Assembly (NCBI RefSeq): GCF_002009175.1
Contig: NZ_CP018047.1
Location: forward strand, 2,418,001 to 2,482,000
DNA length: 64,000 bases
Direction: 5' to 3'
From: Streptomyces niveus
Lineage (GTDB): Bacteria; Actinomycetota; Actinomycetes; Streptomycetales; Streptomycetaceae
In this document: piece by piece, positions 25,789 through 34,496 of the stretch
Layout: the number at the start of each line of letters is the position of its first letter
Numbering within the stretch: the stretch's first letter is position 1
Translations under genes and position numbers: made by a program
The notes under the pieces: generated by a model
Databases searched by the model: none
Seen by the model: only the letters and a program-made list of their open reading frames with translations
What the model was told of the DNA's origin: nothing

Positions 25789-26823
25789 ATGACAGCAGCG
25801 CACGAACGCGATGTGACGGCCACACCCACGCGCGACGACGGCGGGGGCGGGGCCGACGTGCTCCACGCCGGTCTCGGGAACGGACTCCGCGACGACGACG
25901 GCGCACGCGACATCCAGCTCCTGCGCGACGCGCTGGGCCCGCTGCGGGACCGCGAACAGGTCGCGCTGCGCCTCCTCGAAGCCTCGGCCAAGCACTCCTT
26001 CGACCCGGACACGGACCTCGACTGGGACGCCCCGGCGGAGGACGGCAAGTGGTTCTGGCCGCCGGAGCTGGTCTCCCTCTACGACACCCCGCTGTGGCGG
26101 AAGATGTCCCAGGAACAGCGGATGGACCTCGCCCGCCACGAGGCAGCGTCGCTCGCCTCGCTCGGCATCTGGTTCGAGATCATCCTGATGCAGCTGCTGG
26201 TCAGGCACATCTACGACAAGTCGGTGACCAGCAATCACGTGCGATACGCGCTCACCGAGATAGCGGACGAGTGCCGGCACTCGATGATGTTCGCGCGGAT
26301 GATCCAGCAGGGCGGCGCCCCCGCGTACCCCGTACCCCGCGTCTACCACAACGTCGCACGCGTGCTGAAGACCGTCTCCACGACCCCGGGTTCGTTCGCC
26401 GCGACGCTCCTGGGCGAGGAGATCCTGGACTGGATGCAGCGCCTGACGTTCCCCGACGAGCGCGTCCAGACGCTGGTACGCGGCGTGACCCGTATCCATG
26501 TGGTGGAGGAGGCCCGCCACGTCCGCTACGCCCGCGAGGAACTGCGCCGCCAGATGGTCACGTCCCCCCGCTGGGAGCAGGAACTGACCCGCCTCACGGC
26601 CGGCCAGGCGGCCCGCGTCTTCTCGGTCTGCTTCGTGAACCCCCAGGTCTACGACAACGTCGGCCTGGACCGCCGCGAGGCCGTGGCCCAGGTCCGCACG
26701 AGCCCCCACCGCCGCGAGGTGATGCAGTCGGGCGCGAAGCGCCTGACGGACTTCCTGGACGACATCGGGGTCATGCGCGGCACGGGCCGGCGGCTCTGGA
26801 AGGCGTCGGGGCTGCTGGCATGA
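25789..26823 (+). CDS. AurF-like diiron oxygenase family protein
   Basis: A 344-residue all-helical protein of the p-aminobenzoate N-oxygenase (AurF) type. Metal-ligand motifs appear in the right order: ARHEAASLASLG, EIADECRHSMMFARM (ExxxH), EEILDW and HVVEEARHVRYAREEL (EExxH). Such enzymes use a diiron centre and O2; AurF oxidises an arylamine, but orphan homologues are common in actinomycetes and no biosynthetic genes lie next to this one. The first 45 residues are acidic and disordered. Start ATG 25789 with GAGGTG upstream; a GTG at 25777 in frame lacks a ribosome site. A possible -35 TTGACG at 25706-25711 is followed by CATAAG at a long spacing. Confidence 0.85.
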   Translation: MTAAHERDVTATPTRDDGGGGADVLHAGLGNGLRDDDGARDIQLLRDALGPLRDREQVALRLLEASAKHSFDPDTDLDWDAPAEDGKWFWPPELVSLYDTPLWRKMSQEQRMDLARHEAASLASLGIWFEIILMQLLVRHIYDKSVTSNHVRYALTEIADECRHSMMFARMIQQGGAPAYPVPRVYHNVARVLKTVSTTPGSFAATLLGEEILDWMQRLTFPDERVQTLVRGVTRIHVVEEARHVRYAREELRRQMVTSPRWEQELTRLTAGQAARVFSVCFVNPQVYDNVGLDRREAVAQVRTSPHRREVMQSGAKRLTDFLDDIGVMRGTGRRLWKASGLLA

Positions 26824-26831
26824 GAACGGGT

Positions 26832-26858
26832 GGGGCCGCGGGGACTCCCCCCGGCCCC
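26832..26858. terminator. Convergent terminator hairpin
   Basis: GGGGCCG (26832-26838) pairs with CGGCCCC (26852-26858); after one C/C mismatch GGGG pairs with CCCC around a 3-nt ACT loop. It lies between the stops of the AurF-like gene and the oppositely oriented surface protein gene and could stop transcription from both sides. Confidence 0.65.
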
Positions 26859-26886
26859 GCCCGGCGCGACGGCCCGCCCGCCTCGG

Positions 26887-27393
26887 TCAGTGCTTCATCC
26901 GGCGGCGCAGGACCAGCGTGGTGCCCGCCGCCGCCACCGTCACCAGCGCGGCGCCCGCCCAGATCTTCGTGCTGTCCATGTCCGTGACGCTGCCGCCCAG
27001 GCCACCGCGGGCACCCATGGAGGGGGTCACGCTCGGGCTCGGGCTCGACGACGCGCGGACCGTGAAGGTGAACGAGGAGGGGCCGCCGTTCGGGCACGCG
27101 ATGGTGATCGTGTGGCTGCCGGCGCGGGCGTCGCGGCGGACGGTGCCCGTGCCCCGGTAGGTACCGTTCGAGCCCGCGGACAGCACGACCGAGCCCGTGA
27201 AGGCCCCGGACGAGGCCGTCACCGTGCTGGCGTCGCAGCCGCCGTTGAGCGCGAGTGAGACCGAGGAACCGGCGATCGCCGGGTTCGGGCTGACCGTGAG
27301 GGTCGGCTGGGTGTCGGCATGGACCGTCGCCGCACCCATGCCCAGGGCCAGGGAGGACAGGGCAGCGGTGGTGAGGATGCGAACAGGGCGCAT
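26887..27393 (-). CDS. Exported membrane-anchored Ig-like surface protein
   Basis: A 168-residue protein. The signal peptide is MRPVRILTTAALSSLALGMGAATVHA (1-26). The middle is a beta-sandwich of Ig type (TLTVSPNPAIAGSSVSLALNGGC, TYRGTGTVRRDARAGSHTITIACPNGG), with two cysteines that could form one disulfide. A Ser/Pro linker and a C-terminal transmembrane helix (IWAGAALVTVAAAGTTLVL) with RRRMKH tail follow. This is the layout of wall-side proteins held by a C-terminal anchor, but no LPxTG/LAxTG sortase signal is present. The frame is open upstream to 27909; the start at 27391-27393 is set by the signal peptide. Confidence 0.82.
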   Translation of the reverse strand: MRPVRILTTAALSSLALGMGAATVHADTQPTLTVSPNPAIAGSSVSLALNGGCDASTVTASSGAFTGSVVLSAGSNGTYRGTGTVRRDARAGSHTITIACPNGGPSSFTFTVRASSSPSPSVTPSMGARGGLGGSVTDMDSTKIWAGAALVTVAAAGTTLVLRRRMKH

Positions 27394-27652
27394 GGTGGGG
27401 GTCTCCGCTTCCTTTGGCACGGTGCGGGCGTCTGCCACCCGCTCGGGGAACCGGGCCGTGGCCTTCATGAAAGGCAGACACACCGTCAAGCGGCGCGCCG
27501 AGGCGGGGCGCCCCGTTCCTTCGAACAGCTCAGCGCCGGGCGCTAAGCCGCTGGTCGCGAAGGTGGGACAGGGACGGGCGGCGGGGACACCGCCGTACGC
27601 CGCGGGGGTGACCGGCGTCCGCCCCGGCAGGGCGCTGAGCGACACTGGCGGC

Positions 27653-27925
27653 GTGAGAAGCGAAGAGACCGTCTTTGTCGGTGGGCCGCTCGACGGTCGC
27701 GTGCTGCCCGTGCTGACCGGGCCGACGGGGCAGCCGCCGAAGTGGTACGAGGTGCCCGTGCCGGACGCCGGCGGCGGGCCGCCCACCGTGTTCGCGTACC
27801 GGCGCGTGCCCGCCGGGTACACCAAGCGGCTCGGGATCCAGCGCGGCTGGAAGTACGAGTACGTCCCCGAGGGCCGCGAGCGGCGCACGCTCAAGTGGCC
27901 CTGGTCCAAGCCCGGGCACGGCTGA
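27653..27925 (+). CDS. Small conserved hypothetical protein (90 aa)
   Basis: A 90-residue soluble protein, VRSEETVFVGGPLDGRVLPVLTG at the N terminus and an aromatic, basic second half (RRVPAGYTKRLGIQRGWKYEYVPEGRERRTLKWPWSKPGHG). The GGPLDGR beginning recurs in small actinobacterial and phage-related proteins of unknown function. No signal peptide. Start GTG 27653 was chosen because the GGPLDGR block lies just inside; the frame is open far upstream through a non-coding segment. Stands between the divergent surface protein gene and the pseudokinase gene. Confidence 0.65.
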   Translation: MRSEETVFVGGPLDGRVLPVLTGPTGQPPKWYEVPVPDAGGGPPTVFAYRRVPAGYTKRLGIQRGWKYEYVPEGRERRTLKWPWSKPGHG

Positions 27926-28072
27926 GCGTTCGGCGGTTCGGGGCAGGATCACGAACTCGTTGGCCACACACGGTCACATATCGTGCGGCAGGCGCGATTT
28001 GTCGGGCACCATCTAGGATCGACCAGGCCGGAGACGACCTCCCGGCAGAGCGACCAGGGGGCTTTTCGCGTG

Positions 28073-30694
28073 ATGGAACCGCTGCGGCACGACGACCCAC
28101 GCCTTGTCGGCCCCTACACCGTGCTGGCGCGGTACCGGGAGTCGGCTAGCGCCGTGCGCTATCTGGCGTACGGCGCGAACGGCGCCACCGCCGTCGTCTC
28201 CGTCGCCCGCCCCGCCCTCGCCGCCCTGCCCGCCTTCCAGCGGCGCTTCCAGGCCGAGGCGCGCACCGCCGAGCGGCTGGCCGGCGGGTGGGTGCAGCCG
28301 CTGCTCGACTCCCGTACGGACGCGGCCGCGACCGATCTGCTCTGGACCGCGAGCGACTACGTCCCCGCGCTGACGCTCGGCGAGGCCGTCGCCGTCGCCG
28401 GTCCGCTGCCCGAGCGTGCCGTACGGATACTGGGCGCCGCGCTCGCCGAGACGCTGTCGCGGGTCCACGCGACCGGAGCCGTGCTGCACGGGCTCGCGCC
28501 CGACACCGTGACCCTCGCCGCCGACGGGCCGCGCCTCACCGCGTTCGGGGCACTGGGCGCCGCGGCGTCGGCGGAGGCGGCCGAGGGCGGGCGGCTGTCC
28601 GTACGGCTGGGATATCTGACCCCGGAGCAGCTGGACGGCGATGTGCCGGGGCCGCCGTCCGACATCTTCGTGCTGGGTCTGCTGCTCGCGTACGCGGCCA
28701 CCGGAACGACGCCCCTCGCCGAAGGGCCGCCCGACGCGGCGGCCGAACGCATCGCGCACGGGGCGGCCGAACTCGACGGTGTGCCGCAGGAGTTGCGGCC
28801 GATGGTCGCGCGCTGTCTGGCGAAGGAGCCGGGCGAGCGGCCGACGGCCGGGGCCGTCGCCGCAGAACTGGCGCTGGAGGGCGCGGCAGCGGCGGCGACC
28901 GCCGTGCCGGGCGGCTGGCTGCCCGACGCGCTGTCGGCCTCGATCGCCGAACAGGCCGCCCGGGTCGACGCCCTGCACGCTCCTCTGGAGAGCCCGGCGG
29001 ACAGGGTTCCGGCGGACAGGACGCCGGAGGGGCCCGCGGACGCCGTTCCCGGGGCGCCGGCCGGCGCCGCGCCCGAGCCCGACACCCGCACCACCCGTAT
29101 CGGCCGTCCCCGGACCTCGTCCGGCAGCGAGAGCGGTGTCGTCGACCGGACGACAGCCGCCCTGTCGGTGCCCCGCGCCCGGCCCGAGACGACCGCGCTG
29201 CCGCTGCCCCCGGCGGCCGCCCCGGTGCCGCAGCAGTCCCAGCCGCTCCCGCCCGGCCCGCCGGCACCGCCGGGACCGCCCGCCCTGCCGCCGGGGCCGG
29301 TACCGGCTCCGGTCCCGGCCGCCGCCACGGGTTCCGGCTCGGGCCGGCTGGCCGCACTGCGCCGGGGACCGCTCGGGCAGCCCCTCGGGCGGCGCGCGCT
29401 CATCACGGGCCTGGTCGCGGGCGCCGCCGGGCTGTTGATCGGCGGCGGTGGCGTGCTCGCGCTGGCCGACGACGAGCCGTCCGGGGACACGGACAGCAAG
29501 CCCGGCAAGGAGACCCCCAAGGGCCTCACGGGACTGCCGCCCGAGGCCCTGTGGGCGTACGAGCAGAAGGTGGCGGCCGACGAGGTCCTGAACGCCGCCG
29601 TCATCGGTGGCCGGACCCTCGTCCTGACGACGGGGTCGGGCGCGACCGGCGTGGACGTACGCACCGGCAAGCGGCTCTGGCGGAACGCGGATGCCGCAGC
29701 GCTCCACCAGGCGCTACCCGCCCCGGGCGGACTCGTCTTCGTCGCCGGGGCGACCGGTCTGCTCTGGATCTCGGCCGCGTCCGGCGAGGTGAAGCACCGG
29801 GTCGAGTACGCGGACGGGGTCGCCGACGCGCCGGGGCTCGCCGTCGCGGGCGTCGCCGGGACCGGTGACAGTCAGGTCTGGTTCACCGGATCGCACAAGG
29901 CCGGTACGGGGAAGACGGCGACGGTCCGCACCCATCTCTTCGCCTTCGATCTGACGACCCGCGAGGAGCTGTGGCGCTCCGCGATCTCCAACGGCCGCGC
30001 CCCGTTGACCCCCGTGTACCAGCTGATCGCCGTACGTGAGGCGGACATCGTGGTGCGCCAGGACGCCAAGTCGCTGCTGCCCGCCCAGGTCAAGGCGGGC
30101 AAGGGCAGATCGGTCTACCACTGCTTCAGCCGCGTCGACGGCAAGCTGACATGGTCGAAGTCGTTCGGCGCGGTGCCGCCCACGGGTGGTTCCGCGGGCG
30201 ACGCGAAGGGCCGGCTGTTCGCGGCCGCGGCCGACCAGTTGTACGCGTACGACACCGCCGACGCCAGGCAGTTGTGGCGCAGGTCCGGCGCGCCCCGGGT
30301 GCCGGGACAGAGCCCCTTCGCCTTCGGTACCGGCACGCTCCTGGGCTCCACGCTCTACATCGCCAACCGCTACCAGGAGGTGTACGCGATCGACCCCGAG
30401 TCCGGTGTGGAGCGCTGGAAGGGCACGACCGAGGGTCCGGCCTGGAACGGTGTCCCCCGGATCACGCTGAGCGAGAGCGGCCGGACGGTGCTCTCCGCCG
30501 ACGGGCTCCAGGTGACCGCGTTCGGTGCGGAGGACGGCAGGCGGCTCTGGAAGTTCCAGAACGCCGGCGGGCCCGCCCCCTCCCCCGCCGCCGACGGAGC
30601 GGCCGTGGCCCTGCCCTCCTACCAGCCGCTGATGGCCGGGAAGACCGCGGTGATCCGGCGCGGAGGCACCTTCTACGCGCTGCCGGTCGACTGA
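28073..30694 (+). CDS. Ser/Thr pseudokinase with C-terminal PQQ-like beta-propeller
   Basis: An 873-residue membrane protein built like AfsK-type kinases: kinase fold (1-280), Pro/Ala-rich linker (about 300-430), one transmembrane helix (RRALITGLVAGAAGLLIGGGGVLALA, about 443-468) and an outside PQQ-binding-like beta-propeller with repeated blades such as LWRNADAAALHQ, KLTWSKSF, QLWRRSG and RLWKFQN. The kinase fold is recognisable (MEPLRHDDPRLVGPYTVLARY, YLTPEQLDGDVPGPPSDIFVLGLLLAYAATG), yet its catalytic residues are gone: the glycine loop reads RESASAV, the ATP lysine is Ser43 (VVSVARP), HRDLKPxN is HGLAPDT (139-145) and DFG is AFG (157-159). Phosphotransfer is therefore unlikely. Start ATG 28073 (or GTG 28070). 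Confidence 0.88.
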   Translation: MEPLRHDDPRLVGPYTVLARYRESASAVRYLAYGANGATAVVSVARPALAALPAFQRRFQAEARTAERLAGGWVQPLLDSRTDAAATDLLWTASDYVPALTLGEAVAVAGPLPERAVRILGAALAETLSRVHATGAVLHGLAPDTVTLAADGPRLTAFGALGAAASAEAAEGGRLSVRLGYLTPEQLDGDVPGPPSDIFVLGLLLAYAATGTTPLAEGPPDAAAERIAHGAAELDGVPQELRPMVARCLAKEPGERPTAGAVAAELALEGAAAAATAVPGGWLPDALSASIAEQAARVDALHAPLESPADRVPADRTPEGPADAVPGAPAGAAPEPDTRTTRIGRPRTSSGSESGVVDRTTAALSVPRARPETTALPLPPAAAPVPQQSQPLPPGPPAPPGPPALPPGPVPAPVPAAATGSGSGRLAALRRGPLGQPLGRRALITGLVAGAAGLLIGGGGVLALADDEPSGDTDSKPGKETPKGLTGLPPEALWAYEQKVAADEVLNAAVIGGRTLVLTTGSGATGVDVRTGKRLWRNADAAALHQALPAPGGLVFVAGATGLLWISAASGEVKHRVEYADGVADAPGLAVAGVAGTGDSQVWFTGSHKAGTGKTATVRTHLFAFDLTTREELWRSAISNGRAPLTPVYQLIAVREADIVVRQDAKSLLPAQVKAGKGRSVYHCFSRVDGKLTWSKSFGAVPPTGGSAGDAKGRLFAAAADQLYAYDTADARQLWRRSGAPRVPGQSPFAFGTGTLLGSTLYIANRYQEVYAIDPESGVERWKGTTEGPAWNGVPRITLSESGRTVLSADGLQVTAFGAEDGRRLWKFQNAGGPAPSPAADGAAVALPSYQPLMAGKTAVIRRGGTFYALPVD

Positions 30695-30877
30695 CCGGGG
30701 GCGGTCGACCGACCCGGGGAGCCGGGGCCGTACAAGCCGCCACGCCGGGGGCCGTCACATCGGCCCGCCGGGGGTGACGGCATGCCGCCGTATCGCCCAA
30801 TTGTGCGCTAAGCACACGAGAGCGGAACAATTGACGCCGCATCATCGCCTTGGGACCGGACAGGCCGTCCCGCAAAC

Positions 30878-30887
30878 GGAGGTGATG
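30878..30887 (+). promoter_or_regulatory. Very strong Shine-Dalgarno (GGAGGTGATG)
   Basis: GGAGGTGATG is almost fully complementary to the 16S rRNA 3' end and lies directly before the in-frame GTG at 30890-30892. It fixes the start of the NlpC/P60 gene and suggests high translation. Confidence 0.7.
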
Positions 30888-30889
30888 GT

Positions 30890-32119
30890 GTGTCAGGCCG
30901 AGTTCTGCGGTCCGTCTGCACGGCGGCACTCGCCGTCCTCGCGGCGGTCCCGTGCGCGGCGCCGGCCGGTGCCGAACCCACCCCTGTCACCGCCCCCGAG
31001 GACGCTCCTCGTGCGGATGGCGCTCAGCGCAGCGTCTCGGAACTCCTCACCGAGATGCGGAAGCTGTACCAGCAGGCCGAGGAGGCCACCGAGGCCTACA
31101 ACGCCACCGAGGTGAAGCTCACCGCCCGCCGGGCCGAGGCGAAGAAGGTCGGCGCGGGCCTCACCGACGCCCGCAAGGCGCTGGTCCGCAGCCGCGCCCA
31201 GGCGGGGCAGCTGGCCCGCCGGCAGTACCAGGGCGCCTCGGAACTCTCCTCCTACGTACAGCTCCTGCTCACCGACGACCCCCAACGCGCACTCGATCAG
31301 AAGCATCTGATGGACCGTGCGCAGCACGAGCGGCTGTCGACCATCGCGCGGCTGACGAACGGCGAGAGGCGAGCCGACACCCTCGCCGCGCAGTCCCGGA
31401 AGGCGCTCGACGAACAGCAGGCGCTCGCCGAGAAACAGCGGAAGCAGCGCGACACGGTCAGGGCGAAGCTGACGGACGTCGAGAGGATGCTCGCGTCGCT
31501 CACCACCGAGCAGATCGCCGCGATCGCCGAACGCGAGGACGCCGACACGGACGAGGCGCAGGAGAAGCTGATCACCTCGGGCGCGCTCGGCCTGCCGGCC
31601 GGCGGGGACGCGAGCCCCGGCGGCAGCCTGCGGGCGCCGTCGGCCGCGGGCGAGAAGGCGCTGGCGTACGCCGTCGAACAGATCGGCAAGCCGTACGAGT
31701 GGGGCGCGGAGGGGCCGGAGGCGTTCGACTGCTCGGGGCTGACCTCGCGGGCCTGGACGCGCGCGGGGGTCGCCGTACCCCGTACGAGCCAGGAGCAGTG
31801 GGCCGAGCTGCGGAGGGTGGAGCTGAGCGAGCTGCGGCCGGGCGATCTGGTGGTGTACTTCCCGAAGGCCACCCATGTGGCGATGTATCTCGGCGACGGG
31901 AAGGTGATTCACGCCCCGCGTCCCGGGTCCCGGGTGAAGGTCTCCCCCATCGCGTCGAACCCGCTGCTCGGCGCCGTACGGCCGGACCCGGACGCCGGGT
32001 CGCTCGACGCGGCGTCGTACGTCCCGCCGGAGCTGCCGGCCGGCGCCACCGAGGGCGACGACACCGGCAACAACGTGGAATCCGCGCCCACGTCCGCGTC
32101 GGCGAGCCCAACTCCGTAG
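30890..32119 (+). CDS. Secreted NlpC/P60 (C40) peptidoglycan endopeptidase
   Basis: A 409-residue secreted cell-wall hydrolase. Signal peptide about 1-29 (SVCTAALAVLAAVPCAAPAGA). Residues 45-230 are a long coiled coil (VSELLTEMRKLYQQAEEATEAYNATEVKL through KLTDVERMLASL) typical of RipA/CwlO-like enzymes. The C-terminal NlpC/P60 domain (about 255-370) has the catalytic Cys in FDCSGLTSRAW, the His in THVAMYLGDGKVIHAPRPG and the following polar residue. It cleaves stem-peptide bonds, D-Glu to diaminopimelate. A Thr/Ser/Pro-rich 35-residue tail follows. The gene has its own upstream non-coding region; it ends only 6 bp from the stop of the convergent flavoprotein gene. Confidence 0.92.
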   Translation: MSGRVLRSVCTAALAVLAAVPCAAPAGAEPTPVTAPEDAPRADGAQRSVSELLTEMRKLYQQAEEATEAYNATEVKLTARRAEAKKVGAGLTDARKALVRSRAQAGQLARRQYQGASELSSYVQLLLTDDPQRALDQKHLMDRAQHERLSTIARLTNGERRADTLAAQSRKALDEQQALAEKQRKQRDTVRAKLTDVERMLASLTTEQIAAIAEREDADTDEAQEKLITSGALGLPAGGDASPGGSLRAPSAAGEKALAYAVEQIGKPYEWGAEGPEAFDCSGLTSRAWTRAGVAVPRTSQEQWAELRRVELSELRPGDLVVYFPKATHVAMYLGDGKVIHAPRPGSRVKVSPIASNPLLGAVRPDPDAGSLDAASYVPPELPAGATEGDDTGNNVESAPTSASASPTP

Positions 32120-32125
32120 GCAGGC

Positions 32126-33367
32126 CTAGGCCGTGCCCTCGCAGACCGCCGCAAGATACGCCTCGGTCTTCGCCGCGTCGTAGAAGAAGTTCTCGAAGTC
32201 CGACGGGTCGTCGAAGCCGTTCGCGAACCGGTCCGCGACCGGCTGGAGCCGGCACGCCGCCCCGAACATGTCCAGCACATGCTCCGGCGGCGGGGCGAGC
32301 ATGGCGTTCGTCCACTTCGTGGCGTGCCGCGCGCTCTCCCAGTGACGGTCGAACGTCGCCTGCATCCATGCCTCGTCGAACTCCCGGTCGCCGTGCGACA
32401 CGATCGAGTCCAGATACGAAGCGGCGCATTTCGAGGCCGAGTTGGAGCCCTGGCCGGTGACGGGATCGTTCGCGACGACGACGTCTGCGACCCCGAGGAC
32501 GAGCCCGCCGCCCGGCAGCCGGCCGATCGGGTGCCGGACGGTGGGTGTGTAGCGGCCGGCCAACGTGGCGTTCGCGTCGGTCAGTTCGACCTTGGTGGCG
32601 CGGGCGTACTCCCAGGGCGTGTACCGCTCCATCAGCTCCAGCGTCAGCGACAGATGGTCCGCCGGGTCCTTGATGCCCTGGAAGACGTCGAGCGGTCCGC
32701 CCGGTACGCCTTCCCAGAAGAGGATGTCCGCCCGGCCGGTGAAGGTCAGGGTCGGCATCACGAACAGCTCGCCGACGCCGGGCACGAGATTGCAGCGGAC
32801 GGCGTCGAACTCGGGGTGTTCGGGGCGCGGGCCCAGACCGTGGACGTACGCGACCGAGAGCGCCCGCTGCGGCACGGTGTACGGGGAGCGCGAGGCGTCC
32901 CGGGCGAACATCGCGACCAGTTCGCCCTTGCCGGCCGAGACGAGGACGAGGTCGTAGGCGCGCGAGAAGTAGTCGAGGTCGGACACGGCCGCGCCGTGGA
33001 TGACGAGTTGACCGCCGCGCTGGGCGAACGTCTCCATCCAGCCGGCCATCTTCACCCGCTGGTCGACGGACTGGGCGATCCCGTCCAGCATGCCCACCCA
33101 GTCGACCGGGCGGGAGGAGTCGGGCGCGGCGACCGAGACGCCGAGGCCCTCGACGCGCGGCGCCTGGGACTCCCAGAAGCCGAGCTGGAGGTCGCGCTCG
33201 TGCTGGAGGGCGGTGTGGAACATGCACTGGGTCGACATGACCCGGCCGCACCGGATCTCGTCCGCCGTGCGGTTGGACATCAGAGTGATCTCGTAGCCGT
33301 GCGACTGGAGTCCGAGGGCGAGCTGGAGGCCGGACTGGCCGGCTCCGACGACGAGTATCTTCCGCAT
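32126..33367 (-). CDS. Styrene/indole monooxygenase-like FAD protein (StyA family)
   Basis: A 413-residue flavoprotein monooxygenase. The FAD motif is ILVVGAGQSGLQLALGLQSHGYEITLM (GxGxxG at 8-13). Family features of StyA-type two-component epoxidases follow: VMSTQCMFHTALQHERDLQLGFWE, VDWVGMLDGIAQSVDQRVKMAGWMETFAQRGG and GLVLGVADVVVANDPVTGQGSNSASKCAASY. StyA enzymes need FADH2 from a separate reductase (StyB); none is nearby. It lies 57 bp behind the conservon GTPase gene on the same strand, the place where other conservons carry a P450, so it is probably the redox output of this conservon (inference). Confidence 0.88.
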   Translation of the reverse strand: MRKILVVGAGQSGLQLALGLQSHGYEITLMSNRTADEIRCGRVMSTQCMFHTALQHERDLQLGFWESQAPRVEGLGVSVAAPDSSRPVDWVGMLDGIAQSVDQRVKMAGWMETFAQRGGQLVIHGAAVSDLDYFSRAYDLVLVSAGKGELVAMFARDASRSPYTVPQRALSVAYVHGLGPRPEHPEFDAVRCNLVPGVGELFVMPTLTFTGRADILFWEGVPGGPLDVFQGIKDPADHLSLTLELMERYTPWEYARATKVELTDANATLAGRYTPTVRHPIGRLPGGGLVLGVADVVVANDPVTGQGSNSASKCAASYLDSIVSHGDREFDEAWMQATFDRHWESARHATKWTNAMLAPPPEHVLDMFGAACRLQPVADRFANGFDDPSDFENFFYDAAKTEAYLAAVCEGTA

Positions 33368-33424
33368 GGGGGGTTCTCCGTTTGTCTGCTTCCTGCTGGT
33401 TGTCGCTGCCCCCTGCCTGCGCGG

Positions 33425-34054
33425 CTATCCGTCCACCGCTTCGAGGGCGTGGCCCACCAGGGTCAGCAGCGATTCGACGACCGTGATCCGTTTACGCGCG
33501 TCCATGATCATTACGGGTACGCCCTCCGGCACCGACAGCGCCTCCCGTACGTCCCCTGCCTCGAACGACTCCGTGCCCTCGAAGTGGTTCACGGCCACCA
33601 CGTACGGCAGTCCGCGGCTCTCGAAGTAGTCGAGCGCCGGGAAGCAGTCGGCGAGCCGGCGGGTGTCGGCCAGGACGACGGCGCCGATCGCGCCGCGCAC
33701 CAGGTCGTCCCACATGAACCAGAAACGCTGCTGGCCCGGGGTGCCGAAGACGTACAGCACGAGGTCGTCGTCGAGCGTGAGGCGGCCGAAGTCCATCGCG
33801 ACGGTCGTGGTGGTCTTCTCGGGGGTGGCCGCGAGATCGTCGGTCGCCTCACTCGCGCTCGTCATCACGGCCTCGGTGCGCAGCGGCCTGACCTCCGAGA
33901 CCGATCCGACGAAGGTCGTCTTGCCGACACCGAAACCGCCCGCGACCACGATCTTGGTCGCTATGGGTGCTCTGGTGCGGTCCAACTGCCAGTCGCGCGG
34001 CGCTTCTTCCCATGTCTCCCGCACGTCCGACGTGTCAGAGACGGCGGAGTCCAC
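33425..34054 (-). CDS. Conservon small GTPase (CvnD-like)
   Basis: A 209-residue Ras-like ATP/GTP-binding protein related to MglA. Walker A is VVAGGFGVGKTTFVGS (about 36-50). The switch region MDFGRLTLDDDLVLYVFGTPGQQRFWFMWDDL has GTPGQQ in place of DTAGQ. The base-specificity motif NKxD appears as VNHFEG. A 30-residue N-terminal extension precedes the G domain. Start GTG 34052-34054 lies inside the end of the DUF742 gene (20-bp overlap), so the two are translated together. In conservons this GTPase is held at the membrane by the kinase-like sensor with the roadblock and DUF742 proteins. Confidence 0.93.
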   Translation of the reverse strand: MDSAVSDTSDVRETWEEAPRDWQLDRTRAPIATKIVVAGGFGVGKTTFVGSVSEVRPLRTEAVMTSASEATDDLAATPEKTTTTVAMDFGRLTLDDDLVLYVFGTPGQQRFWFMWDDLVRGAIGAVVLADTRRLADCFPALDYFESRGLPYVVAVNHFEGTESFEAGDVREALSVPEGVPVMIMDARKRITVVESLLTLVGHALEAVDG

Positions 34055-34496
34055 CCAGCACCCTTTCCAGCAGCGCCCGGTCCGGGTGGTCGCTGCCGTG
34101 ACCGGTCCCGTACACCCGGATTCTTCCCTGGTCGGCCAGATCGCTGAGCAGGACCCGGACGACTCCCAGCGGTATCTTGAGCAGCGCCGAGATCTCGGCG
34201 ACCGTCCGCATCCGTCCGCAGAGTTCGACGATGGCGCGCATCTCCGGCATGACGCGCGCCGCGAGCCCGCCGCCGTTCGTCAACTCCTTGCGCTCCTCGG
34301 GGGCTTCGAGCGCGGCGACGAACGTCTCGACCAGCAGCACATGCCCGAAGCGCGTCCTGCCGCCCGTCAGGGAGTACGGGCGGACACGAGCGATACGGCG
34401 GTCCGTGGCGCGCGACGGAAGCCCACGGGCGCCGGTCCCACGAACGGGGCCGGGCGAGGACGCCGGCCCCGGCACCGACGCCGACACCGATGTCAT
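34035..34496 (-). CDS. DUF742 family protein (CvnC-like)
   Basis: A 153-residue protein with the DUF742 hallmarks: RVRPYSLTGGRTRFG, VLLVETFVAAL, RAIVELCGRMRTVAEISALLKIPLGVVRVLLSDLADQGRIRVY. The last part resembles a winged-helix. A 35-residue Pro/Gly/Ser leader precedes the domain. ATG overlaps the roadblock stop (ATGA) and its own end overlaps the GTPase start. It is the third member of the conservon and links the sensor complex to the GTPase; biochemical activity is unknown. Confidence 0.93.
   Translation of the reverse strand: MTSVSASVPGPASSPGPVRGTGARGLPSRATDRRIARVRPYSLTGGRTRFGHVLLVETFVAALEAPEERKELTNGGGLAARVMPEMRAIVELCGRMRTVAEISALLKIPLGVVRVLLSDLADQGRIRVYGTGHGSDHPDRALLERVLGGLRRL

Noticed and set aside
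30695..30889. c-di-AMP (ydaO) riboswitch before the NlpC/P60 gene
   Set aside because: Such riboswitches precede some Streptomyces wall hydrolases, but the gap is short and I cannot find the conserved ydaO core; only a small GTGC/GCAC dyad is present.
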